DNA from: Hadesarchaea archaeon
GTDB lineage: Archaea; Hadarchaeota; Hadarchaeia; Hadarchaeales; Hadarchaeaceae
Direction of reading: 5' to 3'
Length of the DNA stretch: 14,131 bases
NCBI GenBank assembly: GCA_023129675.1
Contig: JAGMBM010000034.1
Span: forward strand, 1-14,131
A program made the position numbers and the translations under genes. Positions 7,172 to 13,579 of this stretch are shown here, piece by piece; position 1 is the first letter of the stretch; the number at the start of each line of letters is the position of its first letter. The notes under the pieces were generated by a model. That model saw only the letters and a program-made list of their open reading frames with translations, was not told where the DNA came from and searched no databases.

Positions 7172-7864
7172 ATGGTAAGGCTTGAGGACGCAGTCATTGC
7201 GAGGTTGTCCAGTCAGGGCACGGTTTTTGAAGTGCTTGCCGACCCCGAGTTGGCCCTCGCCCTAAGAAAGGGAGAAGAGATAGACATGCACCGTGTGCTC
7301 GCCAGCGATAAAATTTTCAAGGACTCCAAAAAGGGCGAGGCGGCCTCCGAAGAAATGATGAAGAAGGTTTTCGGCACACTCGACGCGTTCAAAATCGCCG
7401 AACAGATAATCCGGAAGGGTGAGGTCCAAATGACCACCGAGCAGCGCCGCAAGATGCGTGAGCAGCGGCGGAGGCAGGTGGTGACGCTCATCTCGAGGCG
7501 GGCCATAAACCCCCAGACGGGGCTACCCCATCCACCCGCGCGGATCGAGAGTGCACTAGCTGAGGCTAAGGTACATGTCAACGAGTCCAAGAGCGCCGAG
7601 GAGCAACTCCCCGGCATCATAAAGGCACTGCTGCCGATCATCCCCCTAAAATTCGAGACGCGAAGAATCGCAATCAAGATTCCCGCGAGCTACACGGGTA
7701 AGGCCCACCAGGTGGTGAGAGACTTCGCCACCGTCAAGCAGGAGCAGTGGCTTAACGATGGCTCCTGGGCGGCGGTCGTGGAGATCCCCGCTGGCATCCA
7801 GGGGGAGTTCTTCGACAAGCTCAATAATCTGACTCGAGGAGAGGTAGAGACCAAGGTGTTATAA
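7172..7864 (+). CDS. sdo1: Ribosome maturation protein SDO1 (SBDS homologue)
   Basis: This 230-residue protein belongs to the Shwachman-Bodian-Diamond family. In eukaryotes it releases the anti-association factor eIF6 from pre-60S subunits together with an EF-2-like GTPase; archaeal members are thought to act similarly. The N-terminal SBDS (FYSH) domain covers about residues 1-85 (EVLADPELALALRKGEEID, ASDKIFKDSKKGEAAS). The middle helical domain carries TTEQRRKMREQRRRQV and the segment NPQTGLPHPPARIE. The C-terminal ferredoxin-like domain holds LPIIPLKFETRRIAIKIPA and the tail. The length is typical. ATG 7172 follows psmA by seven bases and the stop TAA directly abuts the rrp4 start, so the genes are translationally linked. 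Confidence 0.96.
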   Translation: MVRLEDAVIARLSSQGTVFEVLADPELALALRKGEEIDMHRVLASDKIFKDSKKGEAASEEMMKKVFGTLDAFKIAEQIIRKGEVQMTTEQRRKMREQRRRQVVTLISRRAINPQTGLPHPPARIESALAEAKVHVNESKSAEEQLPGIIKALLPIIPLKFETRRIAIKIPASYTGKAHQVVRDFATVKQEQWLNDGSWAAVVEIPAGIQGEFFDKLNNLTRGEVETKVL

Positions 7865-8560
7865 ATGCTCTACATCCAAAATCGCGAGCTGGTCGTACCC
7901 GGACAGCTGATCGCCGAGGGAGGCTACAATGTGCGCGAGGGCGCGTATCGGGAGGGCAAGCAGGTTTACGCATCGGTCGTGGGGCTCGCGGACCTGCGCG
8001 GGCAAGATATCCGTATCATCCCCCTGCAGGGGCGCTACATCCCGAAGCCTGGCGATGTCGTAATAGGGGTGGTCGTGGATTCCTACTACTCGGGCTGGAT
8101 CCTCGACATGAACTCACCCTACATGGGAAATCTCTTCGTCTCAGATTTGCTGCGACGAAAGGTCGACCTCGTCCGCGAGGACATCAGCCAATATCTCGGC
8201 ATGGGGGACGTGGTAGTTGCGAATGTCAAAGACGTCGATGAGCGGATGCGCGTCCAGCTTGAGGCGGGCGAGCCTGGGATGGGTCGGGTCAAGGGGGGCA
8301 AACTCGTCGAGGTCTCGCCCGCGAAGGTCCCCCGCGTGATCGGGCGAAAGGGCTCAATGCTCAACACCCTCCAGGATGTCGGCGAGTGCAGGTTGAGGGT
8401 CGGGCAGAACGGGCGAATAATGATTTGGGGAAAGAACCCGCGCATGATTAACGCCGTTGTCGAGGCCCTGCTCATGATCGAGCGCGAGGCGCATATCTCC
8501 GGCTTGACCGATAGGGTGCACCTCATGCTTGAAAAGATAAAATCCGAAGGAGGGGAATGA
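7865..8560 (+). CDS. rrp4: Exosome complex RNA-binding subunit Rrp4
   Basis: This 231-residue subunit forms part of the cap of the archaeal exosome, above the Rrp41/Rrp42 ring, and guides RNA 3' ends into the channel. The N-terminal domain (about residues 1-55) carries VPGQLIAEGGYNVREGAYRE. The S1 domain (about 60-140) includes PGDVVIGVVVDSYYSGWILD and MGDVVVANVKDVD. The KH domain follows with VPRVIGRKGSML, where the GxxG RNA-binding loop is G160-RK-G163. ATG 7865 immediately follows the SBDS stop codon. The gene ends with a TGA directly abutting the rrp41 start. The length fits the family. Confidence 0.97.
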   Translation: MLYIQNRELVVPGQLIAEGGYNVREGAYREGKQVYASVVGLADLRGQDIRIIPLQGRYIPKPGDVVIGVVVDSYYSGWILDMNSPYMGNLFVSDLLRRKVDLVREDISQYLGMGDVVVANVKDVDERMRVQLEAGEPGMGRVKGGKLVEVSPAKVPRVIGRKGSMLNTLQDVGECRLRVGQNGRIMIWGKNPRMINAVVEALLMIEREAHISGLTDRVHLMLEKIKSEGGE

Positions 8561-9283
8561 ATGAAAAAACCTGAAAAACTAATCGTGAACGGCGAGCGGC
8601 TCGATGGTCGCGCGCCGGATGAGTTGAGGCCGTTGAAGATAGAGGCAGGGATTTTGGAGCGAGCTGATGGGTCGGCATACGTCGAGCTTGGGGCTAATAA
8701 GGTACTCGCGGCGGTCTACGGGCCGCGGGAGATGCATCCACGCCACCGTCAGCAGCCGGATACAGCGGTGCTGCGATGTCGCTACAATATGGCCCCGTTC
8801 TCGGTGGACGAGCGGAAGCGCCCCGGGCCCGATAGGCGCTCGGTGGAGATATCAAAGGTGACGCGGGAGGCGCTCGAGTCCGTGCTGTTTCTTGAGCTCT
8901 ACCCCCGCTCGGTAATAGATGTCTTCATCGAGGTCCTACAGGCGGACGCGGGGACACGTACCGCAGGCATAAACGCTGCGGCCGTGGCACTAGCGGATGC
9001 GGGCGTTCCGATGCGCGATATGGTCTCATCGGTTGCAGTAGGGAAGATAGACGATACAATAGTGCTCGACCTGACCAAGGATGAGGATCAGTGGGGAACG
9101 ACGGACATGCCAATAGCGATGGTGCCTAGGAAGAAGCTGATCACATTACTGCAGATGGACGGCCACTTCACCAAGGAAGAGTTTGAGCAAGCCCTGGACC
9201 TCGCATTTAAGGCATGCGAGCAGATATACGGGATGCAACGGCAAGCCCTAAGAGAGAAGTATGCGATTAAACAGGAGGAATGA
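8561..9283 (+). CDS. rrp41: Exosome catalytic subunit Rrp41 (3'-5' phosphorolytic exoribonuclease)
   Basis: This 240-residue RNase PH-fold protein is the active subunit of the archaeal exosome hexamer, degrading RNA from the 3' end with phosphate and able to add tails in reverse. Typical blocks are [61 protein letters not shown] and ALADAGVPM. The acidic pair of the active site is intact: D176 and D182 in [13 protein letters not shown], with the six-residue spacing seen in the Sulfolobus enzyme. GTRTAG corresponds to the phosphate/RNA-binding loop. ATG 8561 directly follows the rrp4 stop, and GGAGGGG at 8549-8555 is a strong ribosome-binding site inside the rrp4 end. Confidence 0.97.
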   Translation: MKKPEKLIVNGERLDGRAPDELRPLKIEAGILERADGSAYVELGANKVLAAVYGPREMHPRHRQQPDTAVLRCRYNMAPFSVDERKRPGPDRRSVEISKVTREALESVLFLELYPRSVIDVFIEVLQADAGTRTAGINAAAVALADAGVPMRDMVSSVAVGKIDDTIVLDLTKDEDQWGTTDMPIAMVPRKKLITLLQMDGHFTKEEFEQALDLAFKACEQIYGMQRQALREKYAIKQEE

Positions 9284-9286
9284 AGC

Positions 9287-10051
9287 ATGTACGAAATAGT
9301 TTCAAGCGTCAGGCGAGATTATATCGCCGACCTCGCGCGCGAAGGCAAGCGAATAGATGCACGGACGTTGAATCAGTTTCGAGAGGTTTCGGTCGAGGTC
9401 GGTCCGATCAAGAGCGCCCAAGGCTCAGCTCTTGTAAAGGTAGGCAAAACGCAGGTGATAGCAGGCATTAAGGTTGAACACGCTGAGCCGTTCCCCGATA
9501 AACCAGATAATGGAATGCTGATCGTTAACGCCGAACTCCTGCCTTTAGCATCGCCTACTTTCGAACCAGGGCGGCCCAATGAAAACGCAATTGAGCTAGC
9601 TCGTGTGGTCGACCGAGGCATACGTGAGTCAAACGCTATCGACTTGGATAAGCTGGTGATAAAATCCGGTGAGGACGTCTGGGCGGTCTTCATCGACATC
9701 TATGTGCTTGACCACGACGGGAACTTGATCGACGCCTCGGCGCTCGCGGCGATAGCAGCGCTCCTGAACGCGAAGCCGCTCGAGGACGAGGCGTGGACGC
9801 TGCCAGAGTTTCCAATCCAAAAAAGGCCCGTGACGGTAACCGTGGCGAAGATTAACAACAAGCTTATAATCGACCCCTGTCTGGACGAGGAAGGCGTAAT
9901 GGACGCACGCATATCCATAGCGACGATTGAGGACGGCAGCATATGCGCGATGCAAAAGGGCGGCATCGGGTACTTCCTGCGGGAGGAGCTGGAGCAGGCT
10001 TACGAGATGGCCCGGGCGGAGGGAGCGGAGCTTAGAGCAAAACTGGGGTGA
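9287..10051 (+). CDS. rrp42: Exosome subunit Rrp42 (non-catalytic RNase PH-fold)
   Basis: This 254-residue structural partner of Rrp41 alternates with it in the exosome ring and is needed for RNA binding and assembly, but is not itself catalytic. Family blocks include GKRIDARTLNQFREVSVEVG, GSALVKVGKTQVIAGIKVE, LASPTFEPGRPNENAIELAR, VVDRGIRES and YVLDHDGNLIDAS. At the place of the Rrp41 aspartates the sequence reads DPCLDEEGVMDAR, where I align E and R to the two catalytic positions, which agrees with a degenerate active site. ATG 9287 lies four bases after the rrp41 stop, with AGGAGGA at 9273-9279. The length is usual. Read-through to the L37Ae gene is likely. Confidence 0.96.
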   Translation: MYEIVSSVRRDYIADLAREGKRIDARTLNQFREVSVEVGPIKSAQGSALVKVGKTQVIAGIKVEHAEPFPDKPDNGMLIVNAELLPLASPTFEPGRPNENAIELARVVDRGIRESNAIDLDKLVIKSGEDVWAVFIDIYVLDHDGNLIDASALAAIAALLNAKPLEDEAWTLPEFPIQKRPVTVTVAKINNKLIIDPCLDEEGVMDARISIATIEDGSICAMQKGGIGYFLREELEQAYEMARAEGAELRAKLG

Positions 10052-10055
10052 ACGT

Positions 10056-10322
10056 GTGCCTCGGGCAAAGAAAGTCGGCTCCACGGGGGGGCTTGGTCCG
10101 CGTTATGGCACGAAGATACGAAAGCTCGTGCTTGAGGTGGAGCGCAAGCTCCGGCAGCGCTACAGGTGCCCGAACTGTGGGGCGGTAAAAGTCAAGCGTG
10201 TGGGCACCTCGATTTGGCAGTGTGGGCGTTGTGGAGCGAAGTTTGCTGGCGCGGCATATTCACCATCAGCGCTGGCCGCAGTGCCGAAGGGGGCGACACC
10301 GGTCGAGGCGGAGGAGGGCTAG
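10056..10322 (+). CDS. rpl37ae: 50S ribosomal protein L37Ae (eL43)
   Basis: This is an 88-residue zinc-ribbon ribosomal protein of the archaeal/eukaryotic large subunit. I chose GTG 10056 (then PRAKKVGSTGGLGPRYG), four bases after GGGGTGA and inside the short gap after rrp42; the open frame extends further upstream, but only over the rrp42 end. The zinc site is C38 and C41 (CPNC) with C56 and C59 (CGRC), 14 residues apart. KVKRVGTSIWQC and AGAAYSP are classical family stretches. The stop abuts the rpoP start codon. Confidence 0.95.
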   Translation: MPRAKKVGSTGGLGPRYGTKIRKLVLEVERKLRQRYRCPNCGAVKVKRVGTSIWQCGRCGAKFAGAAYSPSALAAVPKGATPVEAEEG

Positions 10323-10454
10323 ATGTTGAGGTGCAGCAATTGCGGAAGGCAAATAGAGAAACTCCCTGAAGGGCGCGTGAGATGCCCCCACTGTGGGTCC
10401 CGCATGTTATTTAAACCCCGCCCCGAGGTGGTCCGTAAAGTCAGGGCGAGGTAG
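10323..10454 (+). CDS. rpoP: DNA-directed RNA polymerase subunit P (Rpc10/RPB12-like)
   Basis: This gene encodes 43 residues. The product is the small zinc-ribbon subunit P of archaeal RNA polymerase, equivalent to eukaryotic Rpb12, which bridges Rpb3/Rpb2-like subunits. Zinc ligands are C4, C7, C21 and C24 in MLRCSNCGRQIE and RVRCPHCGSRMLFKPRP; the C-terminal RMLFKPRP and following basic tail are diagnostic. Short length is normal for this subunit. ATG 10323 directly follows the L37Ae stop, and TAG 10452-10454 is followed at once by the ATG of the Brix gene. Conserved position in the exosome cluster supports the call. Confidence 0.95.
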   Translation: MLRCSNCGRQIEKLPEGRVRCPHCGSRMLFKPRPEVVRKVRAR

Positions 10455-10985
10455 ATGCTAATCTCCACTTCTAGGCGCCCAGGACACCGCACGAGAATTT
10501 TATGCAGGGAACTCACACGGGTTCTTCCGAATGCGACCTATGTGCCGCGCGGGGCAAAAACAATAAGTAAACTGGCCTCGCTCGCCAGCTCGCTCGGTCA
10601 CGATCGCGTGATGGTTGTGAATAGCCTCGCGGGGCGACCCAGGGAGCTACGGTTTCTGGCCGTTGGCCAAGGCTGGCGATGGCTCGACGCGCGGGTTGAG
10701 TTGGGTGAGGTCAAGCTCCAGCGAGACCTCGGGCAGAAGGCCAAACTCGAAGGGACAAAATTATACGCTGAAAGCCAAAAGGCGCGGAATCTTGCAAATT
10801 TTCTCAGTGAGTTATTAAACTTACCCATCTTGGGTGAGCTGCCAAATGCCGGGGGAGTTGTCCTGATAACTTCTGACGATGAGCTTCAGCTGCAATTCCA
10901 GCTCAGGCCGAGCTCCGAGGCAATTGGGCCGGTACTCCAAATAGCGAGTTTCGGGCGATTGCATGGTGAAAGCGAAGCGGGCTAA
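10455..10985 (+). CDS. Brix-domain ribosomal biogenesis protein (Imp4/Rpf-like)
   Basis: This 176-residue protein consists of a single Brix domain. The start LISTSRRPGHRTRILCREL, then GAKTISKLASLA, DRVMVVNSLAGRPRELRF and the half-repeat GGVVLITSDDELQLQF fit archaeal Imp4/Brix homologues, which in eukaryotes act in pre-rRNA processing and large-subunit assembly. It is predicted to bind rRNA during ribosome assembly. There is no signal peptide or membrane segment. ATG 10455 touches the rpoP stop, and the 3' end overlaps the Pcc1 gene by 23 bases. The family assignment is good; the archaeal role is inferred from eukaryotic relatives. Confidence 0.88.
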   Translation: MLISTSRRPGHRTRILCRELTRVLPNATYVPRGAKTISKLASLASSLGHDRVMVVNSLAGRPRELRFLAVGQGWRWLDARVELGEVKLQRDLGQKAKLEGTKLYAESQKARNLANFLSELLNLPILGELPNAGGVVLITSDDELQLQFQLRPSSEAIGPVLQIASFGRLHGESEAG

Positions 10986-11223
10986 CGCGAGCATCGAGTT
11001 CGCTTTCAAGAGCGCGCGCGAGGCTGGGGCAGTGCAGCGGGCGCTCAGGCCCGATGAAGCGTTGCCAGCTTCGACGCGGTGCAGGGCGAGCATTCGACGC
11101 AGGAAAAACGTTTTATGTCTGCGGATAGATGCAGAAGATACAGCAGCCCTACGCGCGGCGCTGAATTCGTTCCTCAGGTGGGCGATCGTCGCGCGCGATG
11201 TGATCGAATCAAGGAGAAAATAA
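10963..11223 (+). CDS. pcc1: KEOPS complex subunit Pcc1
   Basis: This 86-residue dimerisation subunit belongs to KEOPS, the complex that makes N6-threonylcarbamoyladenosine at position 37 of ANN-decoding tRNAs with Kae1, Bud32 and Cgi121. SIEFAFKSAREAGAVQRALR, the STRCRASIRRRKNVLCLRID block and AEDTAALRAALNSFLRW are typical, the last being the family hallmark. ATG 10963 starts inside the end of the Brix gene (23-base overlap), and a later start would lose the first beta strand. The stop TAA directly abuts the prefoldin ATG. Other KEOPS genes are not in the window. Confidence 0.88.
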   Translation: MVKAKRANASIEFAFKSAREAGAVQRALRPDEALPASTRCRASIRRRKNVLCLRIDAEDTAALRAALNSFLRWAIVARDVIESRRK

Positions 11224-11589
11224 ATGGAAAAGCTATCACCTCAGCTGCGCCATCAGCTCGCGCAGTTTCGGCAGGCCCAGCAGCAGGCCCAAGTGTTGAT
11301 GACGCAACGACAGCAGCTCGAGCTACTCTTACGGGAGACCGAGCGGGCCCTCGAGGAGCTAGGGAAACTCCAAGAGGGCGCCACGGTCTACAAGAGCGTG
11401 GGGACCATCTTGGTCAAGTCGGAGCGGGAGGAGCTTAAAAAGAGCTTGGGTGAGCAGAAGGAGACCCTCGACCTGCGAATTAAAACGCTCGAGCGCCAGG
11501 AGGAACGTATCGTCCAGCGCCTGCGAGAGATGCGCGAGAAGCTCGAGGGGACCCTCAAGGGTAAGCAGCCTAGCGAAGAGGCGGCTTAG
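11224..11589 (+). CDS. pfdB: Prefoldin beta subunit
   Basis: This 121-residue protein forms the hexameric prefoldin chaperone with two alpha subunits and hands unfolded proteins to the group II chaperonin. The architecture is a long N-terminal coiled-coil helix (about residues 5-48), a beta-hairpin region around ATVYKSVGTILVKSEREEL, and a C-terminal coiled-coil helix (about 70-112) rich in Leu, Glu and Arg. The tail KGKQPSEEAA is probably disordered. Length is normal. ATG 11224 directly follows the Pcc1 stop. The next gene begins 14 bases after its stop. Confidence 0.94.
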   Translation: MEKLSPQLRHQLAQFRQAQQQAQVLMTQRQQLELLLRETERALEELGKLQEGATVYKSVGTILVKSEREELKKSLGEQKETLDLRIKTLERQEERIVQRLREMREKLEGTLKGKQPSEEAA

Positions 11590-11602
11590 CTTAAGTGAAA
11601 TC

Positions 11603-12586
11603 ATGAAGGAGCTGGCTAATTTTTTGGCAGGGGCTGCCGAGCGTGGGCAGCAAATCCTAGTGCTATGCCACCATAATGCCGACCCCGATGCTGTCGCCAG
11701 CGCGATTGTGCTCGCCGAGGTCCTCAATCGCTTGGGCGCAAGGGCCAAAGCTGGGGTTTCTGAGAGCCTCGGTCTCATCGCCCAGATCCTCCTGAGGGCG
11801 TTCAGGCGGGAGATCGCGATAAACCCCCCGTTGGAAGCAGATCTCGTTGTGCTCGTCGATACCTCAAGCTTGGAGCACCTCGGCAAGCTTGGGGAACAAC
11901 TCGAACAAAAGGCGCCAAAACTAGTGGTGATTGACCACCACCGCCCGGTCGAGGCGATGAAACAACTGGCGAGCTTTTATTTCGTCCAAGAGGAGTTTGC
12001 ATCCGAGTCGGAACTTATCCTGCAGCTCGTTCAGGAGCTAGACGCAGAGTTGACTCCGGAGGGGGCATCCTTGTTACTTGCAGGCATCATAAGCGACACC
12101 GCTCACTTCAGGCTCGCGAAGGATCAAACCTTCGAGGCAGTCAACTCCCTCATAAAGGCAGGTGCCAACTACAGGCACGTGCTGGGGGTGCTGAGGCTGC
12201 CCGAGGATCCCTCGAAGCGGGTCGCGATGCTGAAGGCCGCGCAGCGGGTGGAGCTGCGTCGGATTCACGGGCGATTGGTCGTCTTCTCTGAGCTGGGGTC
12301 CTTCGAGGGCGACGCGGCGTCGATGTTGGTGCGAATCGGGGCAGATGTGGCGATCGTTGGTTCGGAAGAGAAAGGCAGGATAAGGCTTAGCGGACGTGCA
12401 CGCCAAGAGATCTTGAAGACGACAGGACTTCATTTGGGTGAGCTCATGGAGGAGCTCGGGAAGCAATTTGGGGGCAGCGGGGGCGGACACGCGGGCGCCG
12501 CGAGCATGAACGGCGAGGGAAAGCTGGAGGAAGCCAAAAAATATCTGTTCAAGACCCTTCAACAGAAGTTGAAACCGAAGGAATGA
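11603..12586 (+). CDS. DHH/DHHA1-domain phosphoesterase (NrnA/RecJ-like)
   Basis: This is a 327-residue metal-dependent phosphoesterase. The DHH domain carries CHHNADPDAVASA (D27, D29), VDTSS (D86), the name-giving DHH at 111-113, and SDTAHF (D165). The DHHA1 domain ends in GGSGGGHAGAAS (about 290-301), which binds the nucleic-acid or nucleotide end. Such proteins degrade oligoribonucleotides or pAp, or act as RecJ-like single-strand exonucleases; the linked genes for RNA decay make nanoRNA turnover the better guess. I chose ATG 11603, where the family N terminus begins; upstream in-frame codons overlap the prefoldin gene and give no homology. AAGTGA lies about five bases upstream. There is no membrane segment. 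Substrate not proven. Confidence 0.88.
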   Translation: MKELANFLAGAAERGQQILVLCHHNADPDAVASAIVLAEVLNRLGARAKAGVSESLGLIAQILLRAFRREIAINPPLEADLVVLVDTSSLEHLGKLGEQLEQKAPKLVVIDHHRPVEAMKQLASFYFVQEEFASESELILQLVQELDAELTPEGASLLLAGIISDTAHFRLAKDQTFEAVNSLIKAGANYRHVLGVLRLPEDPSKRVAMLKAAQRVELRRIHGRLVVFSELGSFEGDAASMLVRIGADVAIVGSEEKGRIRLSGRARQEILKTTGLHLGELMEELGKQFGGSGGGHAGAASMNGEGKLEEAKKYLFKTLQQKLKPKE

Positions 12587-12590
12587 TCGG

Positions 12591-13517
12591 ATGGTACTTT
12601 CTGCTCGTGAGCTTGCAGAGCTCGAGCGTGCGGGCTACCGATTCGTCGGCAAACACAAACACGGCGCGGTCAAAGTCTGTCATTGGACGCGAAAAAGCTT
12701 GCTCGAGCGAGGCTCTTGCTACAAAGAGAAGTTCTATGGGCGAGAGCTTGGCATGCGAAGCCATCGCTGCCTGCAGTTCACACCTAGCTTGCCGTTTTGT
12801 GACCACCGTTGCATTTACTGTTGGCGGAACATCAACGTGACCCACTCGAACTGGGTTGGCGAGGTTGATGAGCCGGCAGATATTTTGGACGGAGCAATTT
12901 CAGCGCAGAGAAAGCTGCTTAGCGGGTTCGGCGGCAACCCAGATGTCAACAAAAAGAAGTTCGAGGAGGCTCAGGAGCCAAAACACTGTGCGATTTCTTT
13001 AGCTGGTGAGCCGACCATCTATCCCAAAATAAATGAATTAGTTGAGGAGTGTAGCAGGCGAGGAATGACGAGTTTTTTGGTTACAAATGGCATGCACCCA
13101 GAAGTCTTGGAACACCTCGCTGAGCCCACACAGCTTTACATCTCGGTCGTTGCCCCCGATCTCGAAACCTACGAGGCGGTTTGCCAACCAACCGTTCCCG
13201 ATGGCTGGGGGCGGCTGAACCGGAGTCTCGAGCTTATGTCATCATTCACGTGCAGAAGAGTCATCCGTCTGACGCTGGTCAAGGGGCTCAACCTTAAGGA
13301 TGCACCCGGATACGCAAAGTTCATCGAAAAAGCCGCGCCAGATTTTATCGAGGCGAAAAGTTACATGTGGGTTGGGTACTCGCGCAAAAGACTAGCTCTG
13401 GAGAACATGCCCCTGCACGGCGAGATCAAAGAGTTTTCTGAGGCTCTGGCACGCGAAACGGGCTACAAGTTGGTTGATGAGTCCAAAGTCAGTCGCGTCA
13501 TCTTGCTGAAGGGCTAA
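12591..13517 (+). CDS. taw1: 4-demethylwyosine synthase (TYW1/Taw1), radical SAM
   Basis: This 308-residue archaeal-type enzyme lacks the N-terminal flavodoxin domain of eukaryotic TYW1. It joins N1-methylguanosine-37 of tRNA-Phe with pyruvate carbons to form the tricyclic imidazopurine of wyosine derivatives, using S-adenosylmethionine. The radical SAM cluster motif is CDHRCIYCW (C70, C74, C77). Upstream cysteines C30, C43 and C60 (KVCHWTRKSL, GSCYKEKFYG, SHRCLQFTP) should bind the second 4Fe-4S cluster. Later blocks AISLAGEPTIYP, FLVTNGMHP and RLTLVKGLNLKD, then EAKSYMWVGYSRKRL, are family-typical. ATG 12591 is five bases after the DHH stop. The gene ends the plus-strand series. Confidence 0.93.
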   Translation: MVLSARELAELERAGYRFVGKHKHGAVKVCHWTRKSLLERGSCYKEKFYGRELGMRSHRCLQFTPSLPFCDHRCIYCWRNINVTHSNWVGEVDEPADILDGAISAQRKLLSGFGGNPDVNKKKFEEAQEPKHCAISLAGEPTIYPKINELVEECSRRGMTSFLVTNGMHPEVLEHLAEPTQLYISVVAPDLETYEAVCQPTVPDGWGRLNRSLELMSSFTCRRVIRLTLVKGLNLKDAPGYAKFIEKAAPDFIEAKSYMWVGYSRKRLALENMPLHGEIKEFSEALARETGYKLVDESKVSRVILLKG

Positions 13518-13536
13518 GCAGCGTGTTCTAGGTTAT

Positions 13537-13579
13537 AAAAAAGAAGTGTAACCGACCCGCTCCGGCATTGCTGGGTCGG
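13537..13579 (-). terminator. Putative terminator hairpin plus T tract for the minus-strand gene
   Basis: CCGACCC (13552-13558) and GGGTCGG (13573-13579) form a 7-bp GC-rich stem with a 14-base loop, directly after the minus-strand stop codon. Read on the minus strand, the stem is followed by CACTTCTTTTTTATAAC, with six consecutive T (A at 13537-13542). This resembles an intrinsic terminator for the gene from the right. On the plus strand the same hairpin follows taw1 but lacks a T run behind it, so for that gene it is weaker. The loop is long, and archaeal terminators depend mainly on T runs. Confidence 0.55.

Noticed and set aside
9927..10055. Upstream in-frame extension of L37Ae
   Set aside because: It lies within the rrp42 coding region in another frame and carries no L37Ae homology; GTG 10056 with its ribosome-binding site gives the normal N terminus.
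11450..11602. Upstream in-frame extension of the DHH gene
   Set aside because: It overlaps the well-supported prefoldin beta coding region, is Ser/Arg-rich out-of-frame sequence, and the DHH family begins near ATG 11603.
12583..12840. Ser/Thr-rich 85-codon plus-strand frame overlapping taw1
   Set aside because: It overlaps the cysteine-rich, highly conserved N-terminal part of Taw1 and reads as its shifted frame.
13531..13542. TATA-like stretch GGTTATAAAAAA on the plus strand after taw1
   Set aside because: No plus-strand gene with coding character follows within the window; the run is better explained as the T tract of the minus-strand terminator.
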